64,000 nucleotides of DNA from NCBI GenBank assembly GCA_030323305.1, contig CP106741.1, positions 3,092,001 through 3,156,000 of the forward strand, written 5' to 3'. This document shows, in pieces, positions 50,413 to 59,361 of the stretch. Within the stretch, counting starts at the first letter, position 1, and each line of letters opens with the position of its first letter. Below the pieces are notes generated by a model, which worked only from the letters and a program-made list of their open reading frames with translations, made no database searches and had not been told where the DNA came from. This stretch comes from Paenibacillus sp. CC-CFT747. Lineage in GTDB: Bacteria > Bacillota > Bacilli > Paenibacillales > NBRC-103111. The position numbers and the translations under genes are program-made.

Positions 50413-51455
50413 TTAAGGCTTAACCGCGTCCACCTTCAGCCCCTTGGTCCGTTCCTGCTTCTCCCACTGCCTAAGCATGGGATAGGGATCGAAGGACCAT
50501 TCCTTGGTTCCGTTGTCCCTGTAGATGCCGTAATGGAGATGAGGCGGGAACTTGCCGGAGGTTCCCGGCTTGCCGTAGCCCGAGCTGCCTACCCAGCCGA
50601 TGACCTGGCCCGGTTTGACAAGATCCCTGGCTTAAGCGGCTTGGCAAAGCCGGACAAGTGGGCGAAGTAATGATACAGATTGTTGACATCGCGAATGCCG
50701 ATACGCCAGCCCCCGTAGTTGTTCCAGCCCATGACTTCGACGATTCCGTAGCAGGTGCTGCGGGCGGGAACCCCGTACCCGGCAAAGATGTCGGTCCCTT
50801 CATGGATCCGGTGGCCTCCCCAGCCGCGGCTGGCGCCCCATGTTCCCCTGTAAGAATAGTTCGCTTTAAGAGGCACCGGAAAAGCATGATCATTCAGGTC
50901 CAGCTTCTGAAAATGATTGTAGATCTTCTCAAACTGCGCGATCCGTTCGACCGCCCGCTCCGAACCGTAAACGCCGGCAACCCCGATTTTCCAATTGTCC
51001 GCCCCCGTTCCGAAGCGGGTCAGCTGGCGGACGCGCGAGGACAGCACGTCAAGGTCATTGGCCGGATCGGCCAACCCGTCCCCGGAGCCATCGGTCCCGG
51101 CTCCCCCGAAGAGGGCGATGGTACGTGCGGACGGATCGGAATGATCCGGGTTCAGGGCCCCGAACCACTCCTCCTCCGTATAGTAAACGCCGGCCAAGGG
51201 AGCGGATGCCTTCCTTTTACGGGCGGTGTTGATCGTACGCTCGTACTGATCGACGGCGGCCAGCGATGTCCAGGGCACGCCGGAGGCGGCGCTGACCTGC
51301 TCCAGCAGCCGCTTCCGGGCGTCCCAAGGCTTCACGGCAGCCGACTTTCCGGACGCAGGCTCGGCCGTTGCGCGCGGGACGGCGGTCCAGGAAGAGGCCG
51401 CCATACTGCCCAGAAGGACAATGGCGGCGGCTCGAAAGCGCAAAGAATAACCCAT
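50413..51455 (-). CDS. Secreted M23-family peptidase (one frameshift)
   Basis: About 348 residues. Signal peptide SLRFRAAAIVLLGSMAASSW. A middle region (LLEQVSAASGVPWTSLAAVD and GDGLADPANDLDVLSSRV) resembles a lytic-transglycosylase-like fold, a combination known in secreted M23 proteins. The LytM domain has HRIHEGTDIFAGYGVPA (first zinc His and Asp) and PPHLHYGIYRD (HxH). The frame breaks near 50628; one G gives KPGDLVKPGQVIGWVGSSGY. ATG 51455 follows AGGAGGG. It cleaves peptidoglycan peptides or is a degenerate binder; the motif is intact, so active is more likely. Confidence 0.86.
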
Positions 51456-51616
51456 CCGTGTATCCCTCCTAGGTGGTGTCTTTTTGCCGTAACCAGGTAT
51501 CGTTAGGATGTGCGGGTGCTTCATTTTTATCCATGGGGGTCCAAGAGCGCATTTTGCCCCGGAGGGGATTTTTGTTACACTAGCGGAAAGAAGAGGACGA
51601 AGGATGGGGAAGAAGC

Positions 51617-52096
51617 ATGGAGTTTAATCATGGGCAGGAGCATGTGGACGATGGCATGGTGATCGTGCAGGCGAACCTGGACGACATGAACCCGGAGCAT
51701 GTTCCGTACGTGACGGACAGGCTGCTGGAGGCCGGGGCCAACGACGTTTACTGGATCCCGATTATTATGAAAAAGGGCCGCCCCGGCCTGATGCTGAACG
51801 TCCTGGTGGAAGAAGAGCGGCTCGGTCAGATGGAAGCCATCGTCTTTGCCGAGACGAGTACCTTAGGGCTCCGGTACATGCGGGCTTCCTGCCACCGGCT
51901 CGGCCGGGTGATGGAGAAGGTGGATACGCCATGGGGGCCGATTACGGTTAAAGCCGGCTACTACCAAGGGCGCCGCGTGCAGTTTGCTCCGGAATTCCGG
52001 GAATGCGAGCAGACGGCCCGCCGGCACGGCGTTCCGTTGAAAGAAGTGTACGAGGAAGTGCGGCGCGCTTATTCGGCGGAAGGAGGACGGCGATGA
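51617..52096 (+). CDS. larC2: LarC2: C-terminal domain of nickel-inserting LarC as a separate gene
   Basis: 159 residues corresponding to the C-terminal half of LarC, the CTP-dependent cyclometallase that inserts nickel into the pincer nucleotide. Family segments: [52 protein letters not shown], and [20 protein letters not shown]. In other bacteria this part is fused to, or made by frameshifting from, LarC1. Here it is an independent gene on the plus strand with its own start, while larC1 is on the minus strand 560 bases downstream. It overlaps the following merR gene by four bases. Confidence 0.88.
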   Translation: MEFNHGQEHVDDGMVIVQANLDDMNPEHVPYVTDRLLEAGANDVYWIPIIMKKGRPGLMLNVLVEEERLGQMEAIVFAETSTLGLRYMRASCHRLGRVMEKVDTPWGPITVKAGYYQGRRVQFAPEFRECEQTARRHGVPLKEVYEEVRRAYSAEGGRR

Positions 52097-52526
52097 GTTG
52101 GCTGAAAATTGACGAGGTGGCCAAGCAGACGGGCCTGACCAAGCGTACCATCCGCTTCTATGAAGAGATGGGCCTCTTGAGTCCCCCTGAGCGAAGCGAG
52201 GGAGGGTAAGGCGGTACACGCCGGAGCATGTGGACCACCTGATCAAGGTAAGCGAGGCCAAGGAGGTGCTGGGTTTCTCGCTTGTGGAGCTTCAGCGCTT
52301 TCTGGAGCTGAGCGGCATCGTGGACCAGGACCGGGCCGGCTACCGTTCGGCCAAGGACCAGAAGGAACGGCAGGAGAAGCTGGCCGATCTGAACGAGAGG
52401 CTGACCGAGCAGCTCGCTATGATCGAAGCCAAGGTAGACCGGATCCGGGAGGTTCAGAGGGAGATGGAGGACTTAAGGGAGCGGGTTCGCGGTGCTCTTA
52501 AGAATGGGAATCAAGCAGACGAATAG
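52093..52526 (+). CDS. MerR-family regulator cotranscribed with larC2 (one frameshift)
   Basis: About 145 residues. The HTH begins [20 protein letters not shown] and [17 protein letters not shown], and continues with [20 protein letters not shown]. The frame breaks near 52208; one missing C ([11 protein letters not shown]) rejoins it. A long coiled coil follows ([20 protein letters not shown]). AGGAGG precedes ATG 52093, which overlaps the larC2 stop. Effector unknown; the position suggests control of the pincer-cofactor genes. Confidence 0.82.
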
Positions 52527-52565
52527 CGGGGCCTGTCTACCGGTTGGAGGATAGCCCTTAAAGCA

Positions 52566-52608
52566 AAAAGCCCCCAGCTTTTCCTTACGGAAGGGGCTGG
52601 GGGTTTCT
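52566..52608. terminator. Bidirectional intrinsic terminator
   Basis: AGCCCCCAGC pairs with GGCTGGGGGTT, T tract TTTCTC on the plus strand and an A-rich flank giving Ts on the minus strand. It separates merR and larC1. Confidence 0.7.
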
Positions 52609-52661
52609 CATGAGAAGAAAAACACTCACGGCCAAAGCGACAGCCGGTTGGAAAGCTTGCC

Positions 52662-53755
52662 TCAGTGGCTGTGCTTGGGATTGGAATCCTGGCAGGCGTC
52701 CGCAAGAGGGACGGTCTTCTCCACCTGGAGACCGGCGGAGCGGCCCGCGCTCGTGTGTTCATGATTCTGCCCGTGGTCGTGGGAGTGTCCGTGATCATGC
52801 GAATGACGGTGCCCGTGATCATGAGAATGATCGTGGGAATGGCCGTGTCCCTGTCCATCCTGTGAAGGAGAATGGTCATGGTCGTGATGGTGGTCATGAT
52901 CGTGGCTGTGATGGTGGTGGCTGTGGCCGTGATCATGATCGTGATGATGGTGATCGTGCCCATGGGAATGGCTGTGGCTGTGCTCATGCGCCGGCAGCTC
53001 CGTATGGACATGGCAGTGCAGATGAGGCTCCGTCCGTCCCACGATCACGCGGAGCACATTAGGCTGGTTGGGCAGGTCCCGGGTTCCGGCGCCGTAGCCG
53101 ATTGATTCTACGATCATCGCCGGAAGGCCGGTGCCGAACTCGTCCACCACTCCCGAAATGATGCCCGCTCCGGTTGGGGTAGTCATCTCGCATTTGTAAG
53201 AGGTCGGCGCGATCGGTAGCCCCCTCATCATATCCAAGGTGGCCGGGGCGGGAACGGGATAGATGCCGTGGTCGCACTTCACCGTGCCGGAGCCAAGCGG
53301 CACCGGGGAGCTATAAATCTTCTCCGCCCCCAGGGAATCCAGGGCGAGCGCGACGCCGATGACGTCCACGATGGAGTCGATGGCTCCGACTTCATGGAAA
53401 TGCACCTTCTCCACGGGGATTCCGTGGATTTTGGCCTCGGAGAGGCCGATGCGTTCGAAGATGGCCAGGCTTAAAGCCACGGTCCGCTCGCTAAAGCCGG
53501 CTTCTTCAATCATGCGGACGATGTCCGAATAATGGCGGTGGTGTTTGGGGGCGCGTCCGGATCGAGCAGCACGTCCAGCTTCAGAGCGGAGATGCCCCGC
53601 TTGTTCACCCGCCTCCAGTCAAGCGTAAACGGCTCCAGGGTGATTTTGGCAAGTTCCGTCTCTATGTAATCCCGGTCGGCTCCCGCATCCACAAGACCGG
53701 CGAGGGTCATGTCTCCGCTGATCCCGGAGAAGCAGTCCAAGTAAACGATTTTCAT
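52662..53755 (-). CDS. larC1: LarC1 with long His-rich tail (one frameshift)
   Basis: About 365 residues. N-terminal LarC domain: MKIVYLDCFSGISGDMTLAG, VHFHEVGAIDSIVDVIGVAL, PVPLGSGTVKCDHGIYPVPA and MTTPTGAGIISGVVDEFG. The frame breaks near 53543; one C gives DAPPKHHRHYSDIV. From about residue 255 there is a roughly 90-residue stretch alternating His with Asp, Ser and Gly, a likely nickel store or chaperone segment, then a short tail. The LarC2 domain is absent from this gene and lies at 51617 on the other strand. It follows larB by six bases in a larE-larB-larC1 operon. Confidence 0.88.
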
Positions 53756-53760
53756 CGCAT

Positions 53761-54543
53761 TCATCCTTTCGACAGGTTCTTGTTGATAAGGGCGGCATAG
53801 TATCCGGCGCCGAAGCCGTTGTCGATGTTGACGACGGAGACGCCCGGCGCGCACGAGTTCAGCATCGCGAGCAGCGCGGCCATGCCCTGGAAGCTGGCGC
53901 CGTAGCCGATGCTGGTCGGCACGGCGATGACGGGCTTGGCCACCAAGCCGCCGACGACGCTCGTGAGCGCGCCCTCCATGCCGGCGGCGACGACGATCGC
54001 GTTCGCGCCGCGGATAACGGGCAGCCGGCGGAACAGGCGGTGGATGCCGGCCACGCCGACATCGTAGACGCGTTCCACGTGGCTGCCCATGCATTCCGCG
54101 GTGAGCGCGGCTTCCTCCGCCACCGGCAGGTCGGACGTTCCTGCGCAGACGACGGCGACGTAGCCTTCATGCACCCGCAGAATCGGGTGCTTGAACCACG
54201 TCACCGCCCGGGCGGCCGGATGGTACGTCGCTCCGCCGACGGCGGCGGTCAGAAGCTCCGCCTTCGCGGCATCCACGCGCGTCGCCAGCACGCGGTCCGC
54301 ATGCTGGACGAGCTTCTTGAAGATCGCGATGAGCTGCTCCGCCGTTTTGCCTTCGCCGAAAATGACTTCCGGGAAGCCGGTCCGCTTCTCCCGGTTGATG
54401 TCCAGCTGGGCGAAGCCCATGTCCGCCACGCCTTCCTCGAGAACGCTGGCTCGGGCCAGGTCCTCCAGCTTTTGCTTCGCATCGTCTATCGAGAGCCCGC
54501 CTTCCTGGACGAGCTTGAGAATGTGCTCCATGCTGTTGTTCAT
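53761..54543 (-). CDS. larB: Nickel pincer cofactor biosynthesis protein LarB
   Basis: 260 residues. LarB carboxylates and hydrolyses nicotinic acid adenine dinucleotide to start the pincer nucleotide. Visible family segments: [60 protein letters not shown] and [20 protein letters not shown], with C-terminal [18 protein letters not shown]; the AIR-carboxylase-like fold. ATG 54543 overlaps the larE stop (ATGA), so the two are translationally coupled. Confidence 0.92.
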   Translation of the reverse strand: MNNSMEHILKLVQEGGLSIDDAKQKLEDLARASVLEEGVADMGFAQLDINREKRTGFPEVIFGEGKTAEQLIAIFKKLVQHADRVLATRVDAAKAELLTAAVGGATYHPAARAVTWFKHPILRVHEGYVAVVCAGTSDLPVAEEAALTAECMGSHVERVYDVGVAGIHRLFRRLPVIRGANAIVVAAGMEGALTSVVGGLVAKPVIAVPTSIGYGASFQGMAALLAMLNSCAPGVSVVNIDNGFGAGYYAALINKNLSKG

Positions 54544-55388
54544 TTCGAGGCTTCCCTCACTTTGTCGCGCGCTGCGGCGCTCAGCACCTCGTTCATGCTC
54601 CCCGTGCGGTAGCCTTGAAGGTCAAGGGTGACGTAGTTGAAGCCGAGCCTGCGGAACTTCTCATAGATGGCGTCGTGATGCTCCAGCACCTTCGGAAACT
54701 CCTCGGGCATAACCTCGATCCGCGCGATTTTATCATGATGCCGTACGCGGACCTGATAGAAGCCCAGTGTGGAGAGAAAGAATTCCCCTTCGTCCAGCTG
54801 GTCGATTTTGTAGCGTTCGATCTTCGTTCCATACGGGATCCGCGAGGACAGACAAGCAAAGGACGGCTTGTTCCAGGTGGGCAGCCCGAGCTCCTTCGAC
54901 AGCTGGCGGATTTCGTCCTTCTTCAAACCGGCCTCCTGAAGGGTGCTTCGCACGCCTTGCTCGTTTTTCGCCTGCAGACCGGGCCGGTAGTCGCCCAGGT
55001 CGTCCACGTTGGAGCCGTCGAGCAGGAAAGGGTACCCCAGCTCCGCAGCCAGCGTCTGCAGGTGCGAGTAAAGGCCCGTTTTGCAGTGGTAGCAGCGGTC
55101 CGGATTGTTCGCCACGAAATTGGCGTTCTCGAATTCCTTGACCTCGGTCTTGTAGACGCGCACGCCCATTTCTTCCGCAAGCTGAACGGCGGCGTCGAAT
55201 TCCCGGCTCGGGAACGTCTCGGAAGCCGCAATGACGGCAAGCACCTGGTCGCCCAGTTCCTGCTGCGCTCTCTTAAGAACGAAGGTGCTGTCCACCCCGC
55301 CGGAGAAAGCGACCATTACCCGTTCCATGCCGCGGAGAATTTGCCCGAGACACTCGTTCTTCTCATCCATCGGTCTATGTTCACTCAT
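54540..55388 (-). CDS. larE: ATP-dependent sulfur transferase LarE
   Basis: 282 residues. PP-loop ATP pyrophosphatase motif SGGVDS at 29-34 ([17 protein letters not shown]); [13 protein letters not shown] in the middle; [20 protein letters not shown] holds a Cys near the place of the sulfur-donating residue of known LarE, which I have not aligned. LarE adds sulfur to the pincer ring precursor. ATG 55388 follows GAGGAGG. First of three lar genes on this strand. No larA racemase is in the window. Confidence 0.9.
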   Translation of the reverse strand: MSEHRPMDEKNECLGQILRGMERVMVAFSGGVDSTFVLKRAQQELGDQVLAVIAASETFPSREFDAAVQLAEEMGVRVYKTEVKEFENANFVANNPDRCYHCKTGLYSHLQTLAAELGYPFLLDGSNVDDLGDYRPGLQAKNEQGVRSTLQEAGLKKDEIRQLSKELGLPTWNKPSFACLSSRIPYGTKIERYKIDQLDEGEFFLSTLGFYQVRVRHHDKIARIEVMPEEFPKVLEHHDAIYEKFRRLGFNYVTLDLQGYRTGSMNEVLSAAARDKVREASK

Positions 55389-55440
55389 GCCTGATTCCTC
55401 CTCACAGGTTAACCCAGCCTTGCCATGTCTTTTGAAACGC

Positions 55441-56079
55441 TTACTTGGCGGCCCGTTCCTCAACAAGGTTGTCCGCCGTCTTTCCTAACCACTCGGACCT
55501 CGCAGGGGAGGGAATTTCCTCCCCGAGGCAGTGGCCGCCGCTAGTCTTCCGGCTTCCCGTCCAGTTTACCACAATTTGAAGAAGGGGAGGGGAATCCAAG
55601 GTCAGCTGATAAAAAAACACATCCTGCCACTCCCCGAACTTCCGTCCGACCTCCCGCAAGTGCCCGGAAAGCTCATAGCCCAGCCGGCGGTGCAGCCGGA
55701 TGCTGGCTTCGTTGCCTCCCGTTATGCAGGCGATCACTACATGATAGCCGAGGGTGCGGGCCCGCTTCAGGATTTCGTCCATCAGGACACGGGCCAAGCC
55801 TTTTCCCCAATGGTCTTCGTGAATATAGACGGTGGACTCCACCGTCAAATCATAGCCCTTCTTCGGGCGGAAAGGCGAAATGTAGCAGTAGCCGGCCACT
55901 TCTCCGCCGTCCTCGGCTACGACAATCGGATAGCGGCCCCCGTAGTGGGAAAACCATTCGCTCCGCTCTTCGAGCGTCTGCTCGTCGAGATCGAAGGTCG
56001 CGGTGTTCGTTACGATGGCCCGGTTGTAAATGGCCAGTATGCCAGGCAGGTCCTCGGGACCCGCATCGCGGATAATCAT
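55441..56079 (-). CDS. GNAT N-acetyltransferase, phosphinothricin-acetyltransferase-like
   Basis: 212 residues. GNAT fold with acetyl-CoA loop HEDHWGKGLARVLMDEILKR and GGNEASIRLHRRLGYELSGH; IYNRAIVTNTATFDLDEQTL is typical of the PAT/YwnH group acting on methionine sulfone or phosphinothricin-like amines. A 50-residue C-terminal tail after FYQLTL is longer than normal and could reflect an undetected frame change. ATG 56079 follows GGAGG. It lies upstream of larE on the same strand. Confidence 0.83.
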   Translation of the reverse strand: MIIRDAGPEDLPGILAIYNRAIVTNTATFDLDEQTLEERSEWFSHYGGRYPIVVAEDGGEVAGYCYISPFRPKKGYDLTVESTVYIHEDHWGKGLARVLMDEILKRARTLGYHVVIACITGGNEASIRLHRRLGYELSGHLREVGRKFGEWQDVFFYQLTLDSPPLLQIVVNWTGSRKTSGGHCLGEEIPSPARSEWLGKTADNLVEERAAK

Positions 56080-56291
56080 GGGATTGCCTCCATCCATGCA
56101 GCAAAGGTCGCCGTCTTCCGAGTCGGTTTCACGTTCGGTCGTTCGGTTGTAACGGGAATCGACTTGAAGAAGAACCCGCCAAAACGGCTTTTCATCCGCG
56201 AAACGAAAGACGGTGTTTTCGTTTAATCATACCAGAATGATCGGGATTTGCGTATCCCTTTGTTCGCGAGGCCGGGGAGCGCGCTTTGCGG

Positions 56292-56322
56292 ATTGTGGTA
56301 TGCAGGCATTTTCATGGTATAA
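56292..56322 (+). promoter_or_regulatory. Extended -10 promoter upstream of lipA
   Basis: TTGTGG (56292-56297), 19 bp, TATAAT (56317-56322) preceded by TGG (extended -10, TGnTATAAT). Confidence 0.55.
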
Positions 56323-56340
56323 TGGAAGAATGAGCAAACC

Positions 56341-56432
56341 AGTGCCTTATCCGCAAATGAATTTCGGCTTTCCTATTGATTTTCGTGTGCCTACAGAGGT
56401 TTTCTCACCAACCAAGTTACCGGATAAGGCCA
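56341..56432 (+). repeat. Miniature inverted-repeat-like element in the lipA leader
   Basis: A 92-bp block with ends AGTGCCTTATCCG (56341-56353) and CGGATAAGGCC (56422-56432), the right end preceded by CCAAGTTAC. The same end sequences occur at 8553-8591 and 18784-18812. No transposase and no clear target duplication seen. Confidence 0.55.
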
Positions 56433-56459
56433 GACTCTACATAGAAAGCGGGAACCTGC

Positions 56460-57340
56460 ATGTCATCCAAATCGCTGGACCGCAAGCCGGACTGGCTCAA
56501 AATCAAGCTGCAAACGGGAGACAATTTCAAGGAAATCAAGGGTATGATGCGCTCCAAAACCCTTCACACGGTGTGTGAGGAAGCCAAATGCCCCAATATA
56601 TACGAATGCTGGGCGAACCGCACAGCCACCTTCATGATCCTGGGCGACACCTGTACCCGGGCCTGCCGCTTCTGCGCGGTGAACACCGGGATGCCCACGG
56701 AGCTCGATCTTCAGGAGCCGGAACGGGTGGCGGAGGCGGCCGAACAAATGGGGCTGCGCCACTGCGTCATTACCTCGGTAGCCCGGGACGAGCTGCAGGA
56801 CGGGGGGCCTCCATCTTCGCGGGCTCGGTCCGCGCGGTGAAAAGCCGGCTGCCCCTGTGCAGCGTGGAGGTGCTCATCCCCGATTTCATGGGCAACGAGC
56901 AGTCCCTCCGCACTGTGCTGGAAGCGAAGCCTCACATTCTGAATCATAACATCGAGACGGTGGAGCGGCTGTCCGACCGGGTCCGGTCGAAGGCCAAGTA
57001 CCGGCGGACCCTGGAGCTTCTGAGCCGTTCGAGGCACATGGCCCCGGATATTCCGACCAAATCAAGCATCATGGTCGGGGTAGGGGAAGAGCGGGAAGAG
57101 GTGCTGCAGACGATGGATGACCTGAGGGCGGCCGGGGTCAGTATTCTGACGATCGGCCAATACCTGCAGCCGTCGCTGAAGCACTTGCCCGTCTCCAAGT
57201 ACTACACGCCGGAGGAATTCGCCGACTTCAAGGAAGAAGGCTTGAAGCGCGGGTTCCGCCACGTAGAATCCGGACCGCTTGTGCGTTCGTCCTACCATGC
57301 CCGTGAGCAGGTGGAATCCGCATCGGGAGCGGGGAAATAG
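56460..57340 (+). CDS. lipA: Lipoyl synthase LipA (one frameshift)
   Basis: About 294 residues. Radical-SAM enzyme that inserts two sulfurs into octanoyl groups. Auxiliary-cluster cysteines in [16 protein letters not shown], radical-SAM motif CTRACRFC, and the C-terminal [13 protein letters not shown] with the conserved RSSYHA. The frame breaks near 56812; one G in a G6 run restores [17 protein letters not shown]. The start at ATG 56460 gives [13 protein letters not shown] as in Bacillus LipA, but its ribosome binding site is weak. The repeat element lies between promoter and start. Confidence 0.9.
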
Positions 57341-57379
57341 AGGGCGGGAGCCGGAACCGGCCCGTTAAGGAGGAGACCG

Positions 57380-58450
57380 TTGGTGTTTTATGTGGGCGGC
57401 AACACGTATGAACTGATTAAGGAGAACAAGAACGGCTGGAACCTCGAGGCGTTCAAGGAACGCTACAGCGAGGTGCTGGAGAGGTACGATTATATTGTCG
57501 GGGACTGGGGCTACAACATGCTTCGTCTCCGCGGGTTCTTCAAGGACAACAACCCGAAGGGCTCGAAGGAGTTTTCCATCAGCGGGCTGGAGGATTATTT
57601 GAACGAATACTGCAATTTTGGGTGCGCTTATTTCATCATCGAACGCACCAATGCCAAAACGCTGAAGCATGCTCCGCCTGAGGAGGAAACGCCAGAAGAG
57701 GTCTCCGAAGCCGGTGGAGACCGGGAGACAGAAGGAGGAAGCGGGCAGGGCCCCGTCTTCATCCCCCGCAGCGCCCGGCAGCAGATGCATGCGAACAAGC
57801 GGCAAGCATCCGGGAAGCCGCAGCCTTCTCCGGGCCCCGCCAAGGAAAGCCAAAACGAACCGCAGGCTTCCTCGTCCAAAGGACAGGCACCCCGCTCTTC
57901 CGGACAGCCGTCCGAGAGACTGTGGCCGGACAAGCCGGCAGCAGCGGACAAGCAGGTGGACAAACAAGCGGACAAAGGGAACGGAGGCGACCGGACAGGC
58001 GGCGACTCGAGGAAGCAGGGACAGCCGCATGGCCGGAACCGGTCGAATCTGGGACGCCCGCAGCCGAAAGGGCAGGGAGATGCGAACGGCAGCCCGCGTC
58101 CACGCGGGGAGGGCGGTCAGGCCCAGGTGTCCGGCAGCGACCAAGGGCAGCGTCCGCGCGGCGACCAAAGCGGGCAAGGGCCCGGCCCGGGCGGCGGCCA
58201 GGGCCAGCGACCGCGCGATAAGCAGGGCGGTCAGGCGCAAGCCTCCGTCCGCGACCAAGGGCAGCGTCCTCGCGGCGAGCAGAACGGCCAAGGCCCGCGC
58301 CAGCGCGATGGGCAAAGCGGGCAAGCGAAGGGGGCCGGCAGCGAGCAGCGCCCCCGGGCGGAGCAGGGCGGCGGTTCGAACCCGCGTGAACCGCGCGATC
58401 CGGGCGGTCCGGGCGGTCCAGAAACGTCTTCCGGCAGCAGCCAAGGGTAG
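57380..58450 (+). CDS. yutD: YutD-domain protein with a 260-residue disordered tail
   Basis: About 356 residues. The first 95 match YutD: FYVGGNTYELIKENKNGWNL, RYDYIVGDWGYNMLRLRGFF, and EYCNFGCAYFIIERTNAK. Bacillus YutD is only about 100 residues and also lies beside lipA. The remainder is low-complexity, rich in Gln, Gly, Arg, Pro and Ser, with repeats of the type GQRPRGDQ and GQGPRQRDGQ. TTG 57380 (AGGAGG six bases before) or GTG 57383 starts it. Function unknown; the tail suggests nucleic-acid or polyanion binding. Confidence 0.82.
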   Translation: MVFYVGGNTYELIKENKNGWNLEAFKERYSEVLERYDYIVGDWGYNMLRLRGFFKDNNPKGSKEFSISGLEDYLNEYCNFGCAYFIIERTNAKTLKHAPPEEETPEEVSEAGGDRETEGGSGQGPVFIPRSARQQMHANKRQASGKPQPSPGPAKESQNEPQASSSKGQAPRSSGQPSERLWPDKPAAADKQVDKQADKGNGGDRTGGDSRKQGQPHGRNRSNLGRPQPKGQGDANGSPRPRGEGGQAQVSGSDQGQRPRGDQSGQGPGPGGGQGQRPRDKQGGQAQASVRDQGQRPRGEQNGQGPRQRDGQSGQAKGAGSEQRPRAEQGGGSNPREPRDPGGPGGPETSSGSSQG

Positions 58451-58549
58451 TTCAGGTGGCGGGATCTTTGCCCGCCCGCCTTACATTAGCGTAGATCAGG
58501 CCGTACCGGTCGCAAACGCAGAACGATGCGGGTCCACCAGGAGCATCCA

Positions 58550-58604
58550 TAAAAGAAGCTGTCCTCCGGCAAGCAGGTTGCCGGAGGACAGCTTCTTTTA
58601 TTTT
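58550..58604. terminator. Strong bidirectional intrinsic terminator
   Basis: AAAAGAAGCTGTCCTCCGG / CCGGAGGACAGCTTCTTTT perfect stem with T tract on both strands. It separates convergent yutD and the HAD gene. Confidence 0.9.
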
Positions 58605-58621
58605 AGGGCTGCGGATAAGCT

Positions 58622-59217
58622 TTAAGCCTCATCCCTCCTCAGCCAAGCCCCGACCTGCCCCATCCATGCCCCGTTCTCATCGGCCAGCAGGGTCTCCCAG
58701 CCCAGCCGGGAGGCTTCGGCCAGGTTTCTCTCCTGGTCGTCTACGAACAGGATCGGGAAGCCGGGCTTCAGGAGGCGTGCGGCCCGCTCATAGATGCCGG
58801 GCTCGGGCTTGCGGAACCCGGTCTCGCTCGAGACCGTTACTCCCGCCAAATGCCCTTTGACCGGCTCGAGCAGGGGAAGAAGCCACTCGGCCCGGTGATT
58901 GCTCAGGATGTGCAGGTCCGCATAGCGGCTCCACTCCGGAAGCAGGCCGAGAGCGGGCAGCGGGACAAGGGCTTCCTGCAGCAGGCGGCGGCCTTGGGCC
59001 CGGCTAAGCGAAGGGCAGCACTGCTCCACCCAAGCCCAGAAGGCGTCCTCGCTCATTTTTCCCGTCCAGAGGGCTTCCCTTACCTGGGCCTGGTACCGTT
59101 CCCTCAGGTCCCCGTAAGCCATTCCGGCCGCGGAGGCCAGCCCTTCCCAGAAGGCTGGCAGGTCGGAAGCGAGCACTCCCCCGCGTCCAGAACGAGCTGT
59201 TTTCTCGGTTTCGTCAT
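58622..59217 (-). CDS. HAD-superfamily hydrolase (one frameshift)
   Basis: About 198 residues. HAD motif I LVLDAGGVLASDLPAF, motif II LHILSNHRAEWL (Ser-Asn), motif III GFRKPEPGIYERAA (Lys) and motif IV FVDDQERNLAEA. The third position after the nucleophilic Asp is Gly, as in YihX-like phosphatases. The break near 59180 needs one G. ATG 59217 follows AAAGGAGAAG. Probably a small-molecule phosphatase. Confidence 0.83.
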
Positions 59218-59253
59218 GTTTTCTTCTCCTTTCATCCGGGTCCGGACAAGCGC

Positions 59254-59273
59254 AAAAACCCCTTACGGGGTTT
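59254..59273 (-). terminator. Intrinsic terminator of nadK
   Basis: AAACCCC / GGGGTTT with loop GTAA, followed by T5 on the minus strand. Confidence 0.65.
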
Positions 59274-59361
59274 CGGGATCCGTTCCTTCTTGCGGTTCCC
59301 TTGAGCTACTCTACCATTTCCGTAAAGTTCCCGAAGCCGGTGCCCGGGCTTGTCCTGCGCC

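Noticed and set aside
52760..53000. GTGATC/CATGAT-rich tract in 52.7-53.0 kb as a DNA repeat or CRISPR-like array
   Set aside because: The periodicity comes from His, Asp and Gly codons of the LarC1 tail; there are no equal-length repeats and spacers.
52873..53105. Plus-strand hydrophobic ORF rich in Val and Met
   Set aside because: It is the antisense shadow of the His-rich tail of LarC1.
53530..53560. Frame break in larC1 as the known programmed frameshift of larC
   Set aside because: The known frameshift joins LarC1 to LarC2. This one is inside LarC1 and is repaired by one C in a C5 run like all the others.
57922..58221. Alternative-frame Arg/Gly-rich ORFs over the yutD tail
   Set aside because: GC-rich low-complexity sequence leaves all frames open; only the YutD frame joins to a conserved domain.
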